This document shows, in pieces, positions 33,176 through 40,943 of a stretch of 64,000 bases of DNA. Each line of letters begins with the position of its first letter. Positions within the stretch are counted from its first letter, which is position 1. A program made the translations under genes and the position numbers. Location of the stretch: NCBI RefSeq assembly GCF_001427525.1, contig NZ_LMGU01000001.1:62001-126000 (forward strand), given 5' to 3'. Below the pieces are notes generated by a model. The model saw only the letters and a list, made by a program, of their open reading frames with translations, was not told the DNA's origin and searched no databases. The DNA is from Microbacterium sp. Root61. GTDB lineage: Bacteria; Actinomycetota; Actinomycetes; Actinomycetales; Microbacteriaceae.

Positions 33176-33205
33176 TGAGCGCGCCACTTCTGTGAGCTCG
33201 CGAGA
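33176..33205. repeat. Family B half-element, direct duplicate
   Basis: A 30-base sequence identical to 33119-33148 (contains GCGCCACTTCTGTGAGCTCG), 57 bases further on; only the right half is duplicated. Confidence 0.8.
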
Positions 33206-33226
33206 ACCAGCGAACGGCTCGAGGGA

Positions 33227-35173
33227 CTAGAACGCGCCCTTGATCCGCAGGGAGATGACGGTGTTCTTGGGCTGCTGCGAGCCGCCCTCGGGCTTCTGGC
33301 CCTCCACCGAGGTCGCGGAGTCGACCACGACGTCCCACAAGGTGTTGTACTCGACCTTGAATCCGGCATCCGTGAGCTTCTTCTTCGCGGCGTCGCGCGT
33401 CAGCCCGACCACGTCCGGCACGGGGAACAGCGGCGGCCCCTTCGACACGATGAGCGTCACCGTCTCGCCGGGGGCCCACGACCCGCCACCCTCGCGGTCG
33501 GCGATGCCGATCACGTTGCCGCTGTCGATGTCGTTGCTGAAGTCCTCGATCGTCGAGTCCGAGACCGCGAGATTCACGCTCTCCAGGATGCTGGTGGCGC
33601 TGCCGACGCTTTCGCCCGTAACGGCGGGCACCGGGCCGACCGAGACGGACAGGGTCGCGGAATCGCCCTGGTGCGCGGTACAGGCGTTGGAGCAGTCGAG
33701 CACGGTGCCGTCAGACTTCTGCGTGACCGAAACTCCGATCACCGTGCCGGATGCGGCATCCGTGAAGAACTGCAGGTCGGGGTCGACCACCGTGAGCTTG
33801 AGCCCGGTCAGGGTCTCGCGGGCCTGGTCGGCCGTCATCCCGGCGAGCACCGGGATGTCCTGCGACTGCGGACCCTGCGAGATCAAGACCGCGATCGTCG
33901 TGTTCTTCTCGACTCGCGTGCCCGGGTCGGGGTCGGTGCCGACCGCGAGACCCGCGGCCACCTCAAGACTGAACACGTCGCGCTGCTCGGCGATGAGGCT
34001 CTGCGCGCCCAGGATCTCCTGGGCCTCCGCGAACGACTTGCCGTCGACGGAGGGCACCGCCACCAGCGACCCCGGTCCGGAGCCGAACCACCAGCCGAGA
34101 CCGGCCGCCAGCGCGGCCAGGATGACGACGATCGCGAAGAGCCAGCCGCCCTTGACCGCGCGGCGCCGTGTCCGGGTGCGCAGGCGCGTGGCGTTGTCGA
34201 CGGTCTCGGCCTCCACGATGGGCGCCGTGATGGTCGAGGGGAGGACCCGGGTGAGTTCGCCCGAGTCGATGCCGTCGTCGACCGTGGGGCCGTTCGCGGC
34301 CACGGTGCGCGCGACCTGCGGGGTGATCCCGAGCTCGCGCTCGATCTCGCGCAGGCGGTGCAGCATCTCGGCCGCGTCGGAGGGTCGATCGTCCGGTGCC
34401 TTCTCGGTCGCCCACAGGACGAGCTCATCGAGCGACTCGGGAACGCCGGGGTTCTTGACGCTGGGTCGGGGGACCGAGTCGGTGGCGTGCTGGAATGCGA
34501 TCTGCATCGGCTGCTCGCCCTTGTACGGCTGCTCGCCGACGAGCATCTCGTACAGCATGATGCCGAGCGCGTAGATGTCGCTGCGGGCATCGGCGGTGCC
34601 GCGGGTCACGAGTTCTGGGGCGAGGTACGCGATCGTGCCGAGCAGCATCTGGCCCGTCGCGGTGTTCGCGGTGGTGGCGCGCGCGAGTCCGAAGTCGCCG
34701 ATCTTGATGCGGCCGTCCTCGGCCAGCAGTACGTTCTCCGGCTTCACATCGCGGTGCACGATGCCGCCGCGGTGGGCGGCGGCGAGCCCGGAGAGCACGG
34801 CATCCATGATCGTCACGGTCTGCGGGATCGTGAGCCGGCGCTGCTCGCGCATGAGCTCGCGCAGGGTGATGCCGGGCAGGTACTCCATGACGAGGTACGC
34901 CATGTCACCGTCCTGGCCCTGATCGAACACGTTCACCACGTGCGGATCGGCCAGACGGGCGGCCGCACGGGCCTCCTGGATGAACCGGCTCTGGAACACG
35001 GAGTCGTCGCTCAAGTGTCCGTGCATGACCTTGAGCGCGACGCGGCGCTCGAGTCGCAGGTCGGTCGCGACGTACACGGTCGCCATGCCGCCGCGCGCAA
35101 TGCGCGCGCGCACCCTGTATCGGCCGTCCACCAGACGGCCGATCAGCGGGTCGGCCTGCTGACTCGTGCTCAC
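33227..35173 (-). CDS. pknL: Ser/Thr protein kinase with PASTA repeats (PknL-type)
   Basis: A 648-residue transmembrane eukaryotic-like kinase. Kinase domain (about 1-275): glycine loop IARGGMATVYVATDL, Lys in RRVALKVM, catalytic HRDVKPENVLL, DFGLARA, APELVTRGTADARSDIYALG. A juxtamembrane linker, one membrane helix (WLFAIVVILAALAAGLGWWFG, about 338-360) and four extracellular PASTA domains follow, which in PknB-type kinases sense muropeptides or lipid II. The name rests on synteny (aroG, Rv2175c, idsA); mycobacterial PknL lacks PASTA repeats while corynebacterial PknL has them. GTG 35173 has TAGACT 6 bases upstream. Confidence 0.88.
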   Translation of the reverse strand: MSTSQQADPLIGRLVDGRYRVRARIARGGMATVYVATDLRLERRVALKVMHGHLSDDSVFQSRFIQEARAAARLADPHVVNVFDQGQDGDMAYLVMEYLPGITLRELMREQRRLTIPQTVTIMDAVLSGLAAAHRGGIVHRDVKPENVLLAEDGRIKIGDFGLARATTANTATGQMLLGTIAYLAPELVTRGTADARSDIYALGIMLYEMLVGEQPYKGEQPMQIAFQHATDSVPRPSVKNPGVPESLDELVLWATEKAPDDRPSDAAEMLHRLREIERELGITPQVARTVAANGPTVDDGIDSGELTRVLPSTITAPIVEAETVDNATRLRTRTRRRAVKGGWLFAIVVILAALAAGLGWWFGSGPGSLVAVPSVDGKSFAEAQEILGAQSLIAEQRDVFSLEVAAGLAVGTDPDPGTRVEKNTTIAVLISQGPQSQDIPVLAGMTADQARETLTGLKLTVVDPDLQFFTDAASGTVIGVSVTQKSDGTVLDCSNACTAHQGDSATLSVSVGPVPAVTGESVGSATSILESVNLAVSDSTIEDFSNDIDSGNVIGIADREGGGSWAPGETVTLIVSKGPPLFPVPDVVGLTRDAAKKKLTDAGFKVEYNTLWDVVVDSATSVEGQKPEGGSQQPKNTVISLRIKGAF

Positions 35174-35179
35174 GTTGAG

Positions 35180-35185
35180 AGTCTA
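35180..35185 (-). promoter_or_regulatory. -10 element TAGACT of pknL (predicted leaderless)
   Basis: On the minus strand TAGACT-CTCAAC-GTG: hexamer 6 bases before the start, no Shine-Dalgarno site. Confidence 0.6.
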
Positions 35186-35245
35186 CGGACGCTCCGGGCA
35201 CCCACCTGGCAGCGGCTCACCCTCCGTGACCGCCTCGAGACCTTG

Positions 35246-36514
35246 TCAACCCAACGCGGCGAGCCACGCGAACGACGGCTGCTCCCACTGGGCGTAGCGA
35301 TCGGGGTACGCGGAGATCTGCACCGCTTGTGCCGCCTGGGCATACGTCATGCCCTGCCAGCCCGGGATGTCGAGGAGCCCGCGGGTGCGGTAGCCGTTGG
35401 GGTCGGACGCCCCGCCATAGAACGCACGCGTCGCTCGTGCGGCATCCCGCACTTCCGCGTCGGTGCCCCAACCGGTGCTCGGGCGCTGCTGGAAGAGACC
35501 CAGCGAGTCGCGGTCGCCCCAGTCGAGGTTGCGCAGCCACGATTCCTGCATCGCGGTGCCCAGGGCGATCGCGATCCCGCGCTCGGGGACGCCGAGTTCG
35601 CGGCCGATGCGGATGATCAGCTGCGCGTTGGCGGACTGCTCGGCGTCGAGAGCCACGGATGCCGCAGGCGCGGGCGCCGCGGCCGGTGCCGGTGCCGGTG
35701 CGGCCGCCGCGCCGGGGATGGTCAGCGTCTGGCCGGGGTAGATGATCGACTCGCGGGACAGTCCGTTGGCGCTGAGCACAGCTGCTGTCGTCACGCCGTG
35801 GCGCTGGGCGATCGCACTGATGGTGTCGCCCGCGCGGATCGTGTACGCGGCGCCGGTCGCGGCCACCGGAACCATCGCGGGGGGTGCCGCCGGGGCGGGT
35901 GCGGGAGCCGGGGTCGACGTGGCGGCGCCCGGGATCGCGATCTTCTGCCCCGGGTAGATGATCGAGGACCACCCGAGTCCGTTCGCGGAGAAGACGGCTG
36001 CGATGCTGACGCCGTTGCGTCGCGCGATCGCGCTGATGGTGTCACCGGCGCGCACGACATCGACGACGGCGGCGGCTGCGACCGGGGCGGGTGCGGCCGG
36101 GGCGGGTGCGGCCGGGGCGGGCGCCGCAGCAGCGGCACCGCCGACGAGCACCAGGACTTGACCGGGGTAGATGATCGACTTCCAGCTGAGGCCGTTGAGC
36201 GTGAGCACGTCCACCGTGCGCAGCCCGTAGCGGGCGGCGATCGAGCTGACCGTGTCGCCGCGCTGTACCGTGTGCGTCTGCGGAGCGTTGGCGGTGGGCA
36301 GCATCCTCACGACCGGCAAGGACGCCGGGATGACGGGGGCGAGCGTGCGCGGCAGGTGGGCAGCGCCATCCCGAGTCGCCTCGGCCGCATGTGCGGGGCT
36401 CGCCGTCAACGACAGCGCGATGGAACCGACGATCAGTGCGGGCACGCCGGCGCTGAGGGCGCGCGGAGGTGGAGCGCTGGTGCCGAAACGCAGAATTCCG
36501 TTGGATTGCCGCAC
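35246..36514 (-). CDS. Secreted triple-LysM protein with lysozyme/transglycosylase-like C-terminus
   Basis: A 422-residue exported cell-wall protein. The signal peptide ends near SPAHAAEA (about residue 45). Three LysM repeats follow, each with a GDT(I/V)S(A/S)IA and (S/K)IIYPGQ core, separated by Ala/Pro linkers of varied length. The C-terminal 130 residues (LIIRIGRELGVPERGIAIALGT, AMQESWLRN, DSLGLFQQRPSTGWG) look like a lytic transglycosylase-type domain with Glu in MQES as the likely acid; substrate is presumably peptidoglycan. GTG 36514 follows GAGGGGGAA. Its place upstream of pknL suggests a wall-remodelling link with the kinase. Confidence 0.85.
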   Translation of the reverse strand: MRQSNGILRFGTSAPPPRALSAGVPALIVGSIALSLTASPAHAAEATRDGAAHLPRTLAPVIPASLPVVRMLPTANAPQTHTVQRGDTVSSIAARYGLRTVDVLTLNGLSWKSIIYPGQVLVLVGGAAAAAPAPAAPAPAAPAPVAAAAVVDVVRAGDTISAIARRNGVSIAAVFSANGLGWSSIIYPGQKIAIPGAATSTPAPAPAPAAPPAMVPVAATGAAYTIRAGDTISAIAQRHGVTTAAVLSANGLSRESIIYPGQTLTIPGAAAAPAPAPAAAPAPAASVALDAEQSANAQLIIRIGRELGVPERGIAIALGTAMQESWLRNLDWGDRDSLGLFQQRPSTGWGTDAEVRDAARATRAFYGGASDPNGYRTRGLLDIPGWQGMTYAQAAQAVQISAYPDRYAQWEQPSFAWLAALG

Positions 36515-36663
36515 GAGTTCCCCCTCAGTTGACTGTCAAAACCGTGTCACGGATGTCAACTAGTGTCAACCAGTGTTATACGCGGTGCTTATGTGAACAG
36601 TGTGGCCAAAGTGATTTCGGAGCAGGGTCCGCGGGGCTCCGGCAAAGGTGAGATAGTTGCTGA
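36515..36663. promoter_or_regulatory. Divergent promoter region with TGTCAA(C) direct repeats
   Basis: AT-richer than its surroundings. TGTCAA or TGTCA occurs four times within about 35 bases (36531-36566: CTGTCAAAA, GTGTCACGG, ATGTCAACT, GTGTCAACC), which looks like a direct-repeat binding site for an unknown regulator between the LysM and Rv2175c-like genes. Confidence 0.4.
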
Positions 36664-37011
36664 GTGACCGGAGACAGCACCCCGCGAACCGTGACCGACT
36701 GGCTGACCATGCCTGAGCTCGTGGAGGCGCTTGGTGAACCAATCAGCCGCGTCCGACGGCTGCTCGACGACAAGCACCTCATCGGTGCCCGCCGCGACGG
36801 CGTGTTCGCGGTCCCGTCGGTCTTCATTCTCGACGGCCATCCAATCGCTGCCCTGCGCGGCACGATCATCGTCTTGAACGACGGCGGCTTCTCCGACGAG
36901 GAGGCCATCGACTGGCTCCTCGACTCGGACGAATCCATCGGGATGCCGCCGATCGAGGCGTTGCGCGCCGGACGCAAGTCCGAAGTGCGCCGGGTCGCTC
37001 AGACCCTTTAG
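36664..37011 (+). CDS. Rv2175c-family winged-helix DNA-binding protein
   Basis: A 115-residue protein matching the Rv2175c family: TVTDWLTMPELVEALGEPISRVRRLLDDKHLIG is the helix-turn-helix, followed by FAVPSVFILDG, IVLNDGGFSDEEAIDWLL and the C-terminal helix. In M. tuberculosis Rv2175c binds DNA and is a substrate of the adjacent kinase PknL, which phosphorylates an N-terminal Thr; candidate Thr residues (STPRTVTDW) are present. The gene is divergent from the LysM-pknL unit, in keeping with this pairing. GTG 36664 has AAAGGTGAGA about 11 bases upstream. Confidence 0.88.
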   Translation: MTGDSTPRTVTDWLTMPELVEALGEPISRVRRLLDDKHLIGARRDGVFAVPSVFILDGHPIAALRGTIIVLNDGGFSDEEAIDWLLDSDESIGMPPIEALRAGRKSEVRRVAQTL

Positions 37012-37070
37012 TCGAGCCCGCCGCCGATCCGCACGCGCGGACAGCGGCCGAGGGCGCGACGCGATGCAGG

Positions 37071-38168
37071 TCAGGCCGTGCGTGCCGTCGCGGCCCGTGC
37101 GAGATCGCGCAGCTCGCCGACGGCGGCGTTGCCCAGTCGTGCCCCCGAGAGGGCGCGATCGGCGCGCGTCGCATAGTCGGTGATGAGCGCCTCCACGCGA
37201 TCCAGCGCGCCGGAGTCGACGATCGTCCGCTGCAGCGCGGCGATCTGGTCCGTCTCGAGGGTCGCGTCGCCGATGAGTTCGTCGAGCAGGCGGCGCGCCG
37301 AGAGCGAGAGGTTCTCCCGCGCGTACGCGATGAGGACGGTGCGCTTGCCCTCGCGCAGGTCGTCGCCGGACGGCTTGCCCGTCACGGATTCGTCGCCGAA
37401 CACACCGAGGACGTCGTCGCGCAATTGGAACGCCATGCCGAGCGGATGCCCGAACGCGGTCAGTGCGGACAGCTGCGCCTCGTCGCCGCCAGCGAGGGCC
37501 GCTCCGATGGTCAGCGGCTGCTGCACGCTGTAGCGGGCCGACTTCAGCGACGCGACGCGCAGTGCGCGCTCGGCGTGCCGCTCATCCGGCTCGGTGCTGA
37601 AGGCGGACTCCTCCGCGACATCCAGGAACTGCCCGATCGTGACGCCGCGGCGCATCGCCGCATACTCCGCTCTGGCCACCACGGCGGCCGTCGCTGCGGG
37701 GGCGTGCGAGAAGCCGTCCTCGGCGAGGTCGTCGCTCCAGGCGACGAGCAGATCGCCGAGCAGGATCGCGCCGGACCGGCCGAACGCCGCGGCATCTCCG
37801 ACCCATCCGGCGGAGCGGTGCATGGCCTCGAGCGCGCGATGCGCGGCCGGGTTGCCGCGCCGGGTGTCGGAGTTGTCGATCAGATCGTCGTGGACGAGTG
37901 CTGCGGCGTGGAAGACCTCGAGCGCGGTCGCGACCGAGATCACGTCGGCCGCGGGGGAGGCTGGGGGACGGGATGCCTCGGCGACGGCTCGCCATCCGGC
38001 CAGGCAGAACCGCGCCCGGAGCCTCTTTCCACCGCTCACGGCGGACGCGCCTGCGTCGATCAAGGCGGCCGCTTCCGGCCCCCAATCGGCTGCTTCGGCG
38101 CGCTGCGCCGACAAGAAGATGTCGAGACGCTGGGAAACCGCCTCGATCGAATCCAGAGTCGCTGACAC
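37071..38168 (-). CDS. Polyprenyl (geranylgeranyl-type) diphosphate synthase
   Basis: A 365-residue trans-isoprenyl diphosphate synthase that condenses isopentenyl diphosphate onto allylic primers to supply isoprenoids. First Asp-rich motif HDDLIDNSDTRRG, second FQLRDDVLGVFGDES, with GKRLRARF near the start and GKRTVLIAYA late. The product chain length cannot be read with confidence; mycobacterial neighbours call the orthologue IdsA2. GTG 38168 has TAGGCT 6 bases upstream, a predicted leaderless start. Confidence 0.9.
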   Translation of the reverse strand: MSATLDSIEAVSQRLDIFLSAQRAEAADWGPEAAALIDAGASAVSGGKRLRARFCLAGWRAVAEASRPPASPAADVISVATALEVFHAAALVHDDLIDNSDTRRGNPAAHRALEAMHRSAGWVGDAAAFGRSGAILLGDLLVAWSDDLAEDGFSHAPAATAAVVARAEYAAMRRGVTIGQFLDVAEESAFSTEPDERHAERALRVASLKSARYSVQQPLTIGAALAGGDEAQLSALTAFGHPLGMAFQLRDDVLGVFGDESVTGKPSGDDLREGKRTVLIAYARENLSLSARRLLDELIGDATLETDQIAALQRTIVDSGALDRVEALITDYATRADRALSGARLGNAAVGELRDLARAATARTA

Positions 38169-38174
38169 GGGCCT

Positions 38175-38180
38175 AGCCTA
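38175..38180 (-). promoter_or_regulatory. -10 element TAGGCT of the prenyl synthase gene (predicted leaderless)
   Basis: Minus strand: TAGGCT-AGGCCC-GTG. A divergent -10 (TAGACT, 38198-38203) for the DUF3040 gene lies 18 bases away. Confidence 0.55.
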
Positions 38181-38197
38181 GTGATCGACGGCACGCG

Positions 38198-38203
38198 TAG
38201 ACT
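38198..38203 (+). promoter_or_regulatory. -10 element TAGACT of the DUF3040 gene
   Basis: TAGACT about 45 bases before the ATG; the leader then supplies GAGGGGGAT as ribosome site. Confidence 0.45.
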
Positions 38204-38246
38204 TGTGACGTCTTTGGATATGGGTCTTGGACATAGAGGGGGATGC

Positions 38247-38618
38247 ATGCCACTCTCCGAACAGGAGCAGCGTCTGCTGGATGAGATGGAACGCCATCTC
38301 ATGCACAACGACGCGGACGTCGTCAGCGCGCCGCGCGACGGACGCACGCTCAGCTATCGCAACATCGTCTACGGCACTGTTCTCGTGCTCGTCGGTCTCG
38401 GTGCCCTCATCGTCGGGGTGTCGATTCCGCTCGTCGTCGTCGGTGTCATCGGCTTCATCGCGATGCTCTCCGGAGTCGTGCTCGCCGTCACCCCGACGCG
38501 TGCCGCGTTGCGGGTCGTCGAAGAGCCCGGTCGTCCCACCAAGGCGAAGGCGCCGTCATCCTCTTCGTTCATGGACCGCATGAACGACCGATGGGACCGT
38601 CGTCAGGATGACCGCTGA
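38247..38618 (+). CDS. DUF3040 membrane protein
   Basis: A 123-residue protein with the DUF3040 start MPLSEQEQRLLDEMERHL and two adjacent membrane helices (NIVYGTVLVLVGLGALIVGV, then VVVGVIGFIAMLSGVVLA) ahead of a basic tail (DRMNDRWDRRQDDR). Function is unknown; the M. tuberculosis homologue Rv2169c lies at the same place before mraZ. ATG 38247 follows GAGGGGG. An intrinsic terminator isolates it from mraZ. Confidence 0.88.
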   Translation: MPLSEQEQRLLDEMERHLMHNDADVVSAPRDGRTLSYRNIVYGTVLVLVGLGALIVGVSIPLVVVGVIGFIAMLSGVVLAVTPTRAALRVVEEPGRPTKAKAPSSSSFMDRMNDRWDRRQDDR

Positions 38619-38664
38619 CCTCCTGAACCACTGAACTGCGCGGTCCGCCGCGCCCCAGCCTTTC

Positions 38665-38696
38665 GAGCACCGACCTTCGGGTCGGTGCTCTTTTTT
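38665..38696 (+). terminator. Intrinsic terminator with TTCG loop before mraZ
   Basis: GAGCACCGACC (38665-38675), TTCG, GGTCGGTGCTC (38680-38690), then six T. Textbook rho-independent terminator. Confidence 0.95.
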
Positions 38697-38798
38697 GTGC
38701 CCGAACGTCGGCCCCAAGCCGGCCACGACTCCTGTCGATGAAACGCGTCGGAGGGCGCTGGGGGAGCGTTTGCCCTGTTCGGGGAGTGAAGTGATAGC

Positions 38799-38825
38799 AA
38801 AGTGGAGGGAAGTGGAGTAAAGTGG
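38799..38825 (+). promoter_or_regulatory. MraZ-box array (autoregulatory site of the dcw cluster)
   Basis: AAAGTGG (38799-38805), GAAGTGG (38809-38815) and AAAGTGG (38819-38825): three units exactly 10 bases apart, about 40 bases before the mraZ start. MraZ binds tandem short GTGG-containing repeats upstream of its own gene in several phyla, which fits this site. Confidence 0.75.
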
Positions 38826-38865
38826 CGGACACAAACCCGGGGGGCCGGCGGAGGGGGTGGTGGCA

Positions 38866-39297
38866 TTGCTATTGGGCACGCACACTCCCAAGCTCGACGA
38901 CAAAGGCCGCGTCATCCTCCCGGCAAAGTTCCGTGATGACCTCGGTGCCGGCATCGTCGTCACCCGTGGTCAAGAGCGTTGCCTCTACGTGTTCAGCACG
39001 GAGGAATTCGAGCGGGTACACGAACGGATTCGCGAGGCGCCGCTCTCCAACAAGCAGGCCCGCGACTTCCTGCGCATGTTCCTCTCCGGCGCCAGCGCCG
39101 AGAAGCCCGACAGCCAGAACCGCATCACGATCCCTCCCGCGCTGCGCACGTACGCGGATCTGGGTCGCGATCTGGTCGTGACCGGCGTCGGCGCCCATGC
39201 CGAAATCTGGAATGCGGATGCGTGGAACGCATACGCCGAAGGAAACGAAGACAGCTATTCCGAGATGGAGCAGGAGGTGATCCCGGGCTTGTTCTGA
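38866..39297 (+). CDS. mraZ: Transcriptional regulator MraZ
   Basis: A 143-residue DNA-binding protein with two SpoVT/AbrB-like MraZ domains: [23 protein letters not shown] and later [21 protein letters not shown]. It represses and autoregulates the dcw cluster through repeats in its leader. TTG 38866 is chosen because it gives the family N-terminus and the 143-residue length of the mycobacterial protein; the GGAGGGGG at 38850-38857 lies 9-11 bases before it. GTG 38857 or 38860 remain possible but crowd that site. The array of MraZ boxes lies upstream. Confidence 0.9.
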   Translation: MLLGTHTPKLDDKGRVILPAKFRDDLGAGIVVTRGQERCLYVFSTEEFERVHERIREAPLSNKQARDFLRMFLSGASAEKPDSQNRITIPPALRTYADLGRDLVVTGVGAHAEIWNADAWNAYAEGNEDSYSEMEQEVIPGLF

Positions 39298-39362
39298 CTC
39301 CTCGATCGTGATCTCCCGCCGCTCGCGCCCTGACACACTTCCCCGGTGTCTGGTCGGAGCGG

Positions 39363-40352
39363 ATGGAGATCAGGGTCGAGGAGATCCGCCCCAACATCAT
39401 GGAACCCCGCGACATTCACACTCCCGTTCTGCTCGAGCGCTGCGTCGAGCTGCTCGCCCCTGCCCTCGCCGCCGACGGCGCCGTCTTCGTCGACGGCACG
39501 CTCGGCATGGGCGGCCACTCCGAGGCGTTCCTGGAACGCTTCCCCGGACTCCAGCTGATCGGCCTCGACCGGGACCTCGACGCCCTCCGCATCGCAGGGG
39601 AGCGGCTCTCCCGCTTCGGCGACCGGGTGCACCTCGTGCACACCGTGTACGACGGCATCGCCGAGGCCGTCGTCGACGCCGGGTTCACCGCGGTGGACGG
39701 CATCCTGTTCGATCTCGGCGTCTCCTCGCTGCAGCTCGATGTCGCCGACCGCGGGTTCGCCTATGCGCAGGACGCGCCGCTGGACATGCGGATGGACCAG
39801 AGCACGGGTACGACCGCCGCCGACATCCTCGCCACCTACGGTGAGGGAGATCTGCGCCGCATCTTCGAGCGCTACGGCGAGGAGAAGCTCGCCGGCCGCT
39901 ACGCCCGCGCGATCATCGCCGCGCGCAACGAAGCGCCGATCGACCGATCCGGACGACTCGTCGACATCCTGCAGGCGGCGACGCCCGCCGCACTCAAGCA
40001 GGCGGGGCATCCCGCCAAGCGCGTCTTCCAGGCGCTGCGCATCGAGGTCAATCGAGAGCTGTCGGTGCTGGAGCACACCATCCCGGCCGCGCTCTCGCAG
40101 CTGCGGGTCGGTGGACGCATCGTCGTCATGTCCTACCAGTCGCTCGAGGACCGCCTCGTCAAGCGCGAATTCGCACGCGTGACCGCCTCGACCGCCCCCG
40201 CGGGACTCCCGGTCGAACTGCCCGAGCACGCGCCGCGCTTCCGGCTCCTGGTCAAGGGTGCCGAACTCGCTTCCCCCGAAGAGATCGCCCGCAACCCGCG
40301 TGCCACCCCCGTGCGGCTGCGCGCCGCTGAACGACTGAGGGAGGACGTGTGA
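39363..40352 (+). CDS. rsmH: 16S rRNA (cytosine(1402)-N4)-methyltransferase RsmH
   Basis: SAM-dependent methyltransferase of up to 329 residues that modifies C1402 in the ribosomal P site (old name MraW). Blocks: [32 protein letters not shown] (SAM loop), [53 protein letters not shown] and [17 protein letters not shown] 39363 has GGAG close upstream; ATG 39399 would give the shorter start [11 protein letters not shown] usual in the family, so the true start is undecided. The stop overlaps ftsL by 4 bases (GTGA). Confidence 0.94.
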   Translation: MEIRVEEIRPNIMEPRDIHTPVLLERCVELLAPALAADGAVFVDGTLGMGGHSEAFLERFPGLQLIGLDRDLDALRIAGERLSRFGDRVHLVHTVYDGIAEAVVDAGFTAVDGILFDLGVSSLQLDVADRGFAYAQDAPLDMRMDQSTGTTAADILATYGEGDLRRIFERYGEEKLAGRYARAIIAARNEAPIDRSGRLVDILQAATPAALKQAGHPAKRVFQALRIEVNRELSVLEHTIPAALSQLRVGGRIVVMSYQSLEDRLVKREFARVTASTAPAGLPVELPEHAPRFRLLVKGAELASPEEIARNPRATPVRLRAAERLREDV

Positions 40353-40939
40353 GCACCGCAGCGCGTCCGCTGACCACCGTCGCACCCCTTCGCGGACCAC
40401 AGGATGCCCCGGCCCGCCGTCTGCGCGCGCTGGAGGGCACGGCCCGCCGCCGTCGCCCGCGGCTCGCCTACGGCATCATCGCCCTGGCCGGCGCGTTGCT
40501 GATCGGCGGCACCCAGATGGGACTGTCGATCCTCACGACTCAGGGATCGTACGAACTGGCGACTCTCGCCGCGCAGCAGCGCGAGCTGACGTGGAAGAAG
40601 CAGATCCTCTACGACGACGTCGCAGGGCTCAGCTCGCCGCAGTACCTGGCCGCCAACGCCGCGGCCCTCGGCATGGTCATCAACGAGTCGCCGAGCTATC
40701 TGCGACTCAGTGACGGGGCGATCCTCGGCACGGGCCAGGCGGCACTCGGCGCCTCCTCGATCGATGCGATCGGCCGAGGATCCGTCCCCAACGCCCTCAT
40801 CACCGACACGCCGCTCGTGACCGCGCCGGGCGCGACAATCGAGGGCGCGCCCGTGGTCGCGGAGGATGCGCCCCCGGGCGAAGCGGTCAACACGCCGCCG
40901 CCCCTCACCGACGGTCTACCGACCCCGAGCACACACTGA
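40349..40939 (+). CDS. ftsL: FtsL-like cell division protein
   Basis: A 196-residue bitopic membrane protein: basic cytoplasmic N-terminus ([20 protein letters not shown]), one membrane helix ([19 protein letters not shown], about 44-63), a short coiled coil ([27 protein letters not shown]) and an Ala/Pro-rich tail. FtsL forms the FtsQ-FtsL-FtsB divisome subcomplex that activates FtsWI. Sequence conservation is poor in this family; position between rsmH and ftsI, and topology, support the call. The tail after the coiled coil is longer than usual. Confidence 0.8.
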   Translation: MSTAARPLTTVAPLRGPQDAPARRLRALEGTARRRRPRLAYGIIALAGALLIGGTQMGLSILTTQGSYELATLAAQQRELTWKKQILYDDVAGLSSPQYLAANAAALGMVINESPSYLRLSDGAILGTGQAALGASSIDAIGRGSVPNALITDTPLVTAPGATIEGAPVVAEDAPPGEAVNTPPPLTDGLPTPSTH

Positions 40940-40943
40940 GGCC

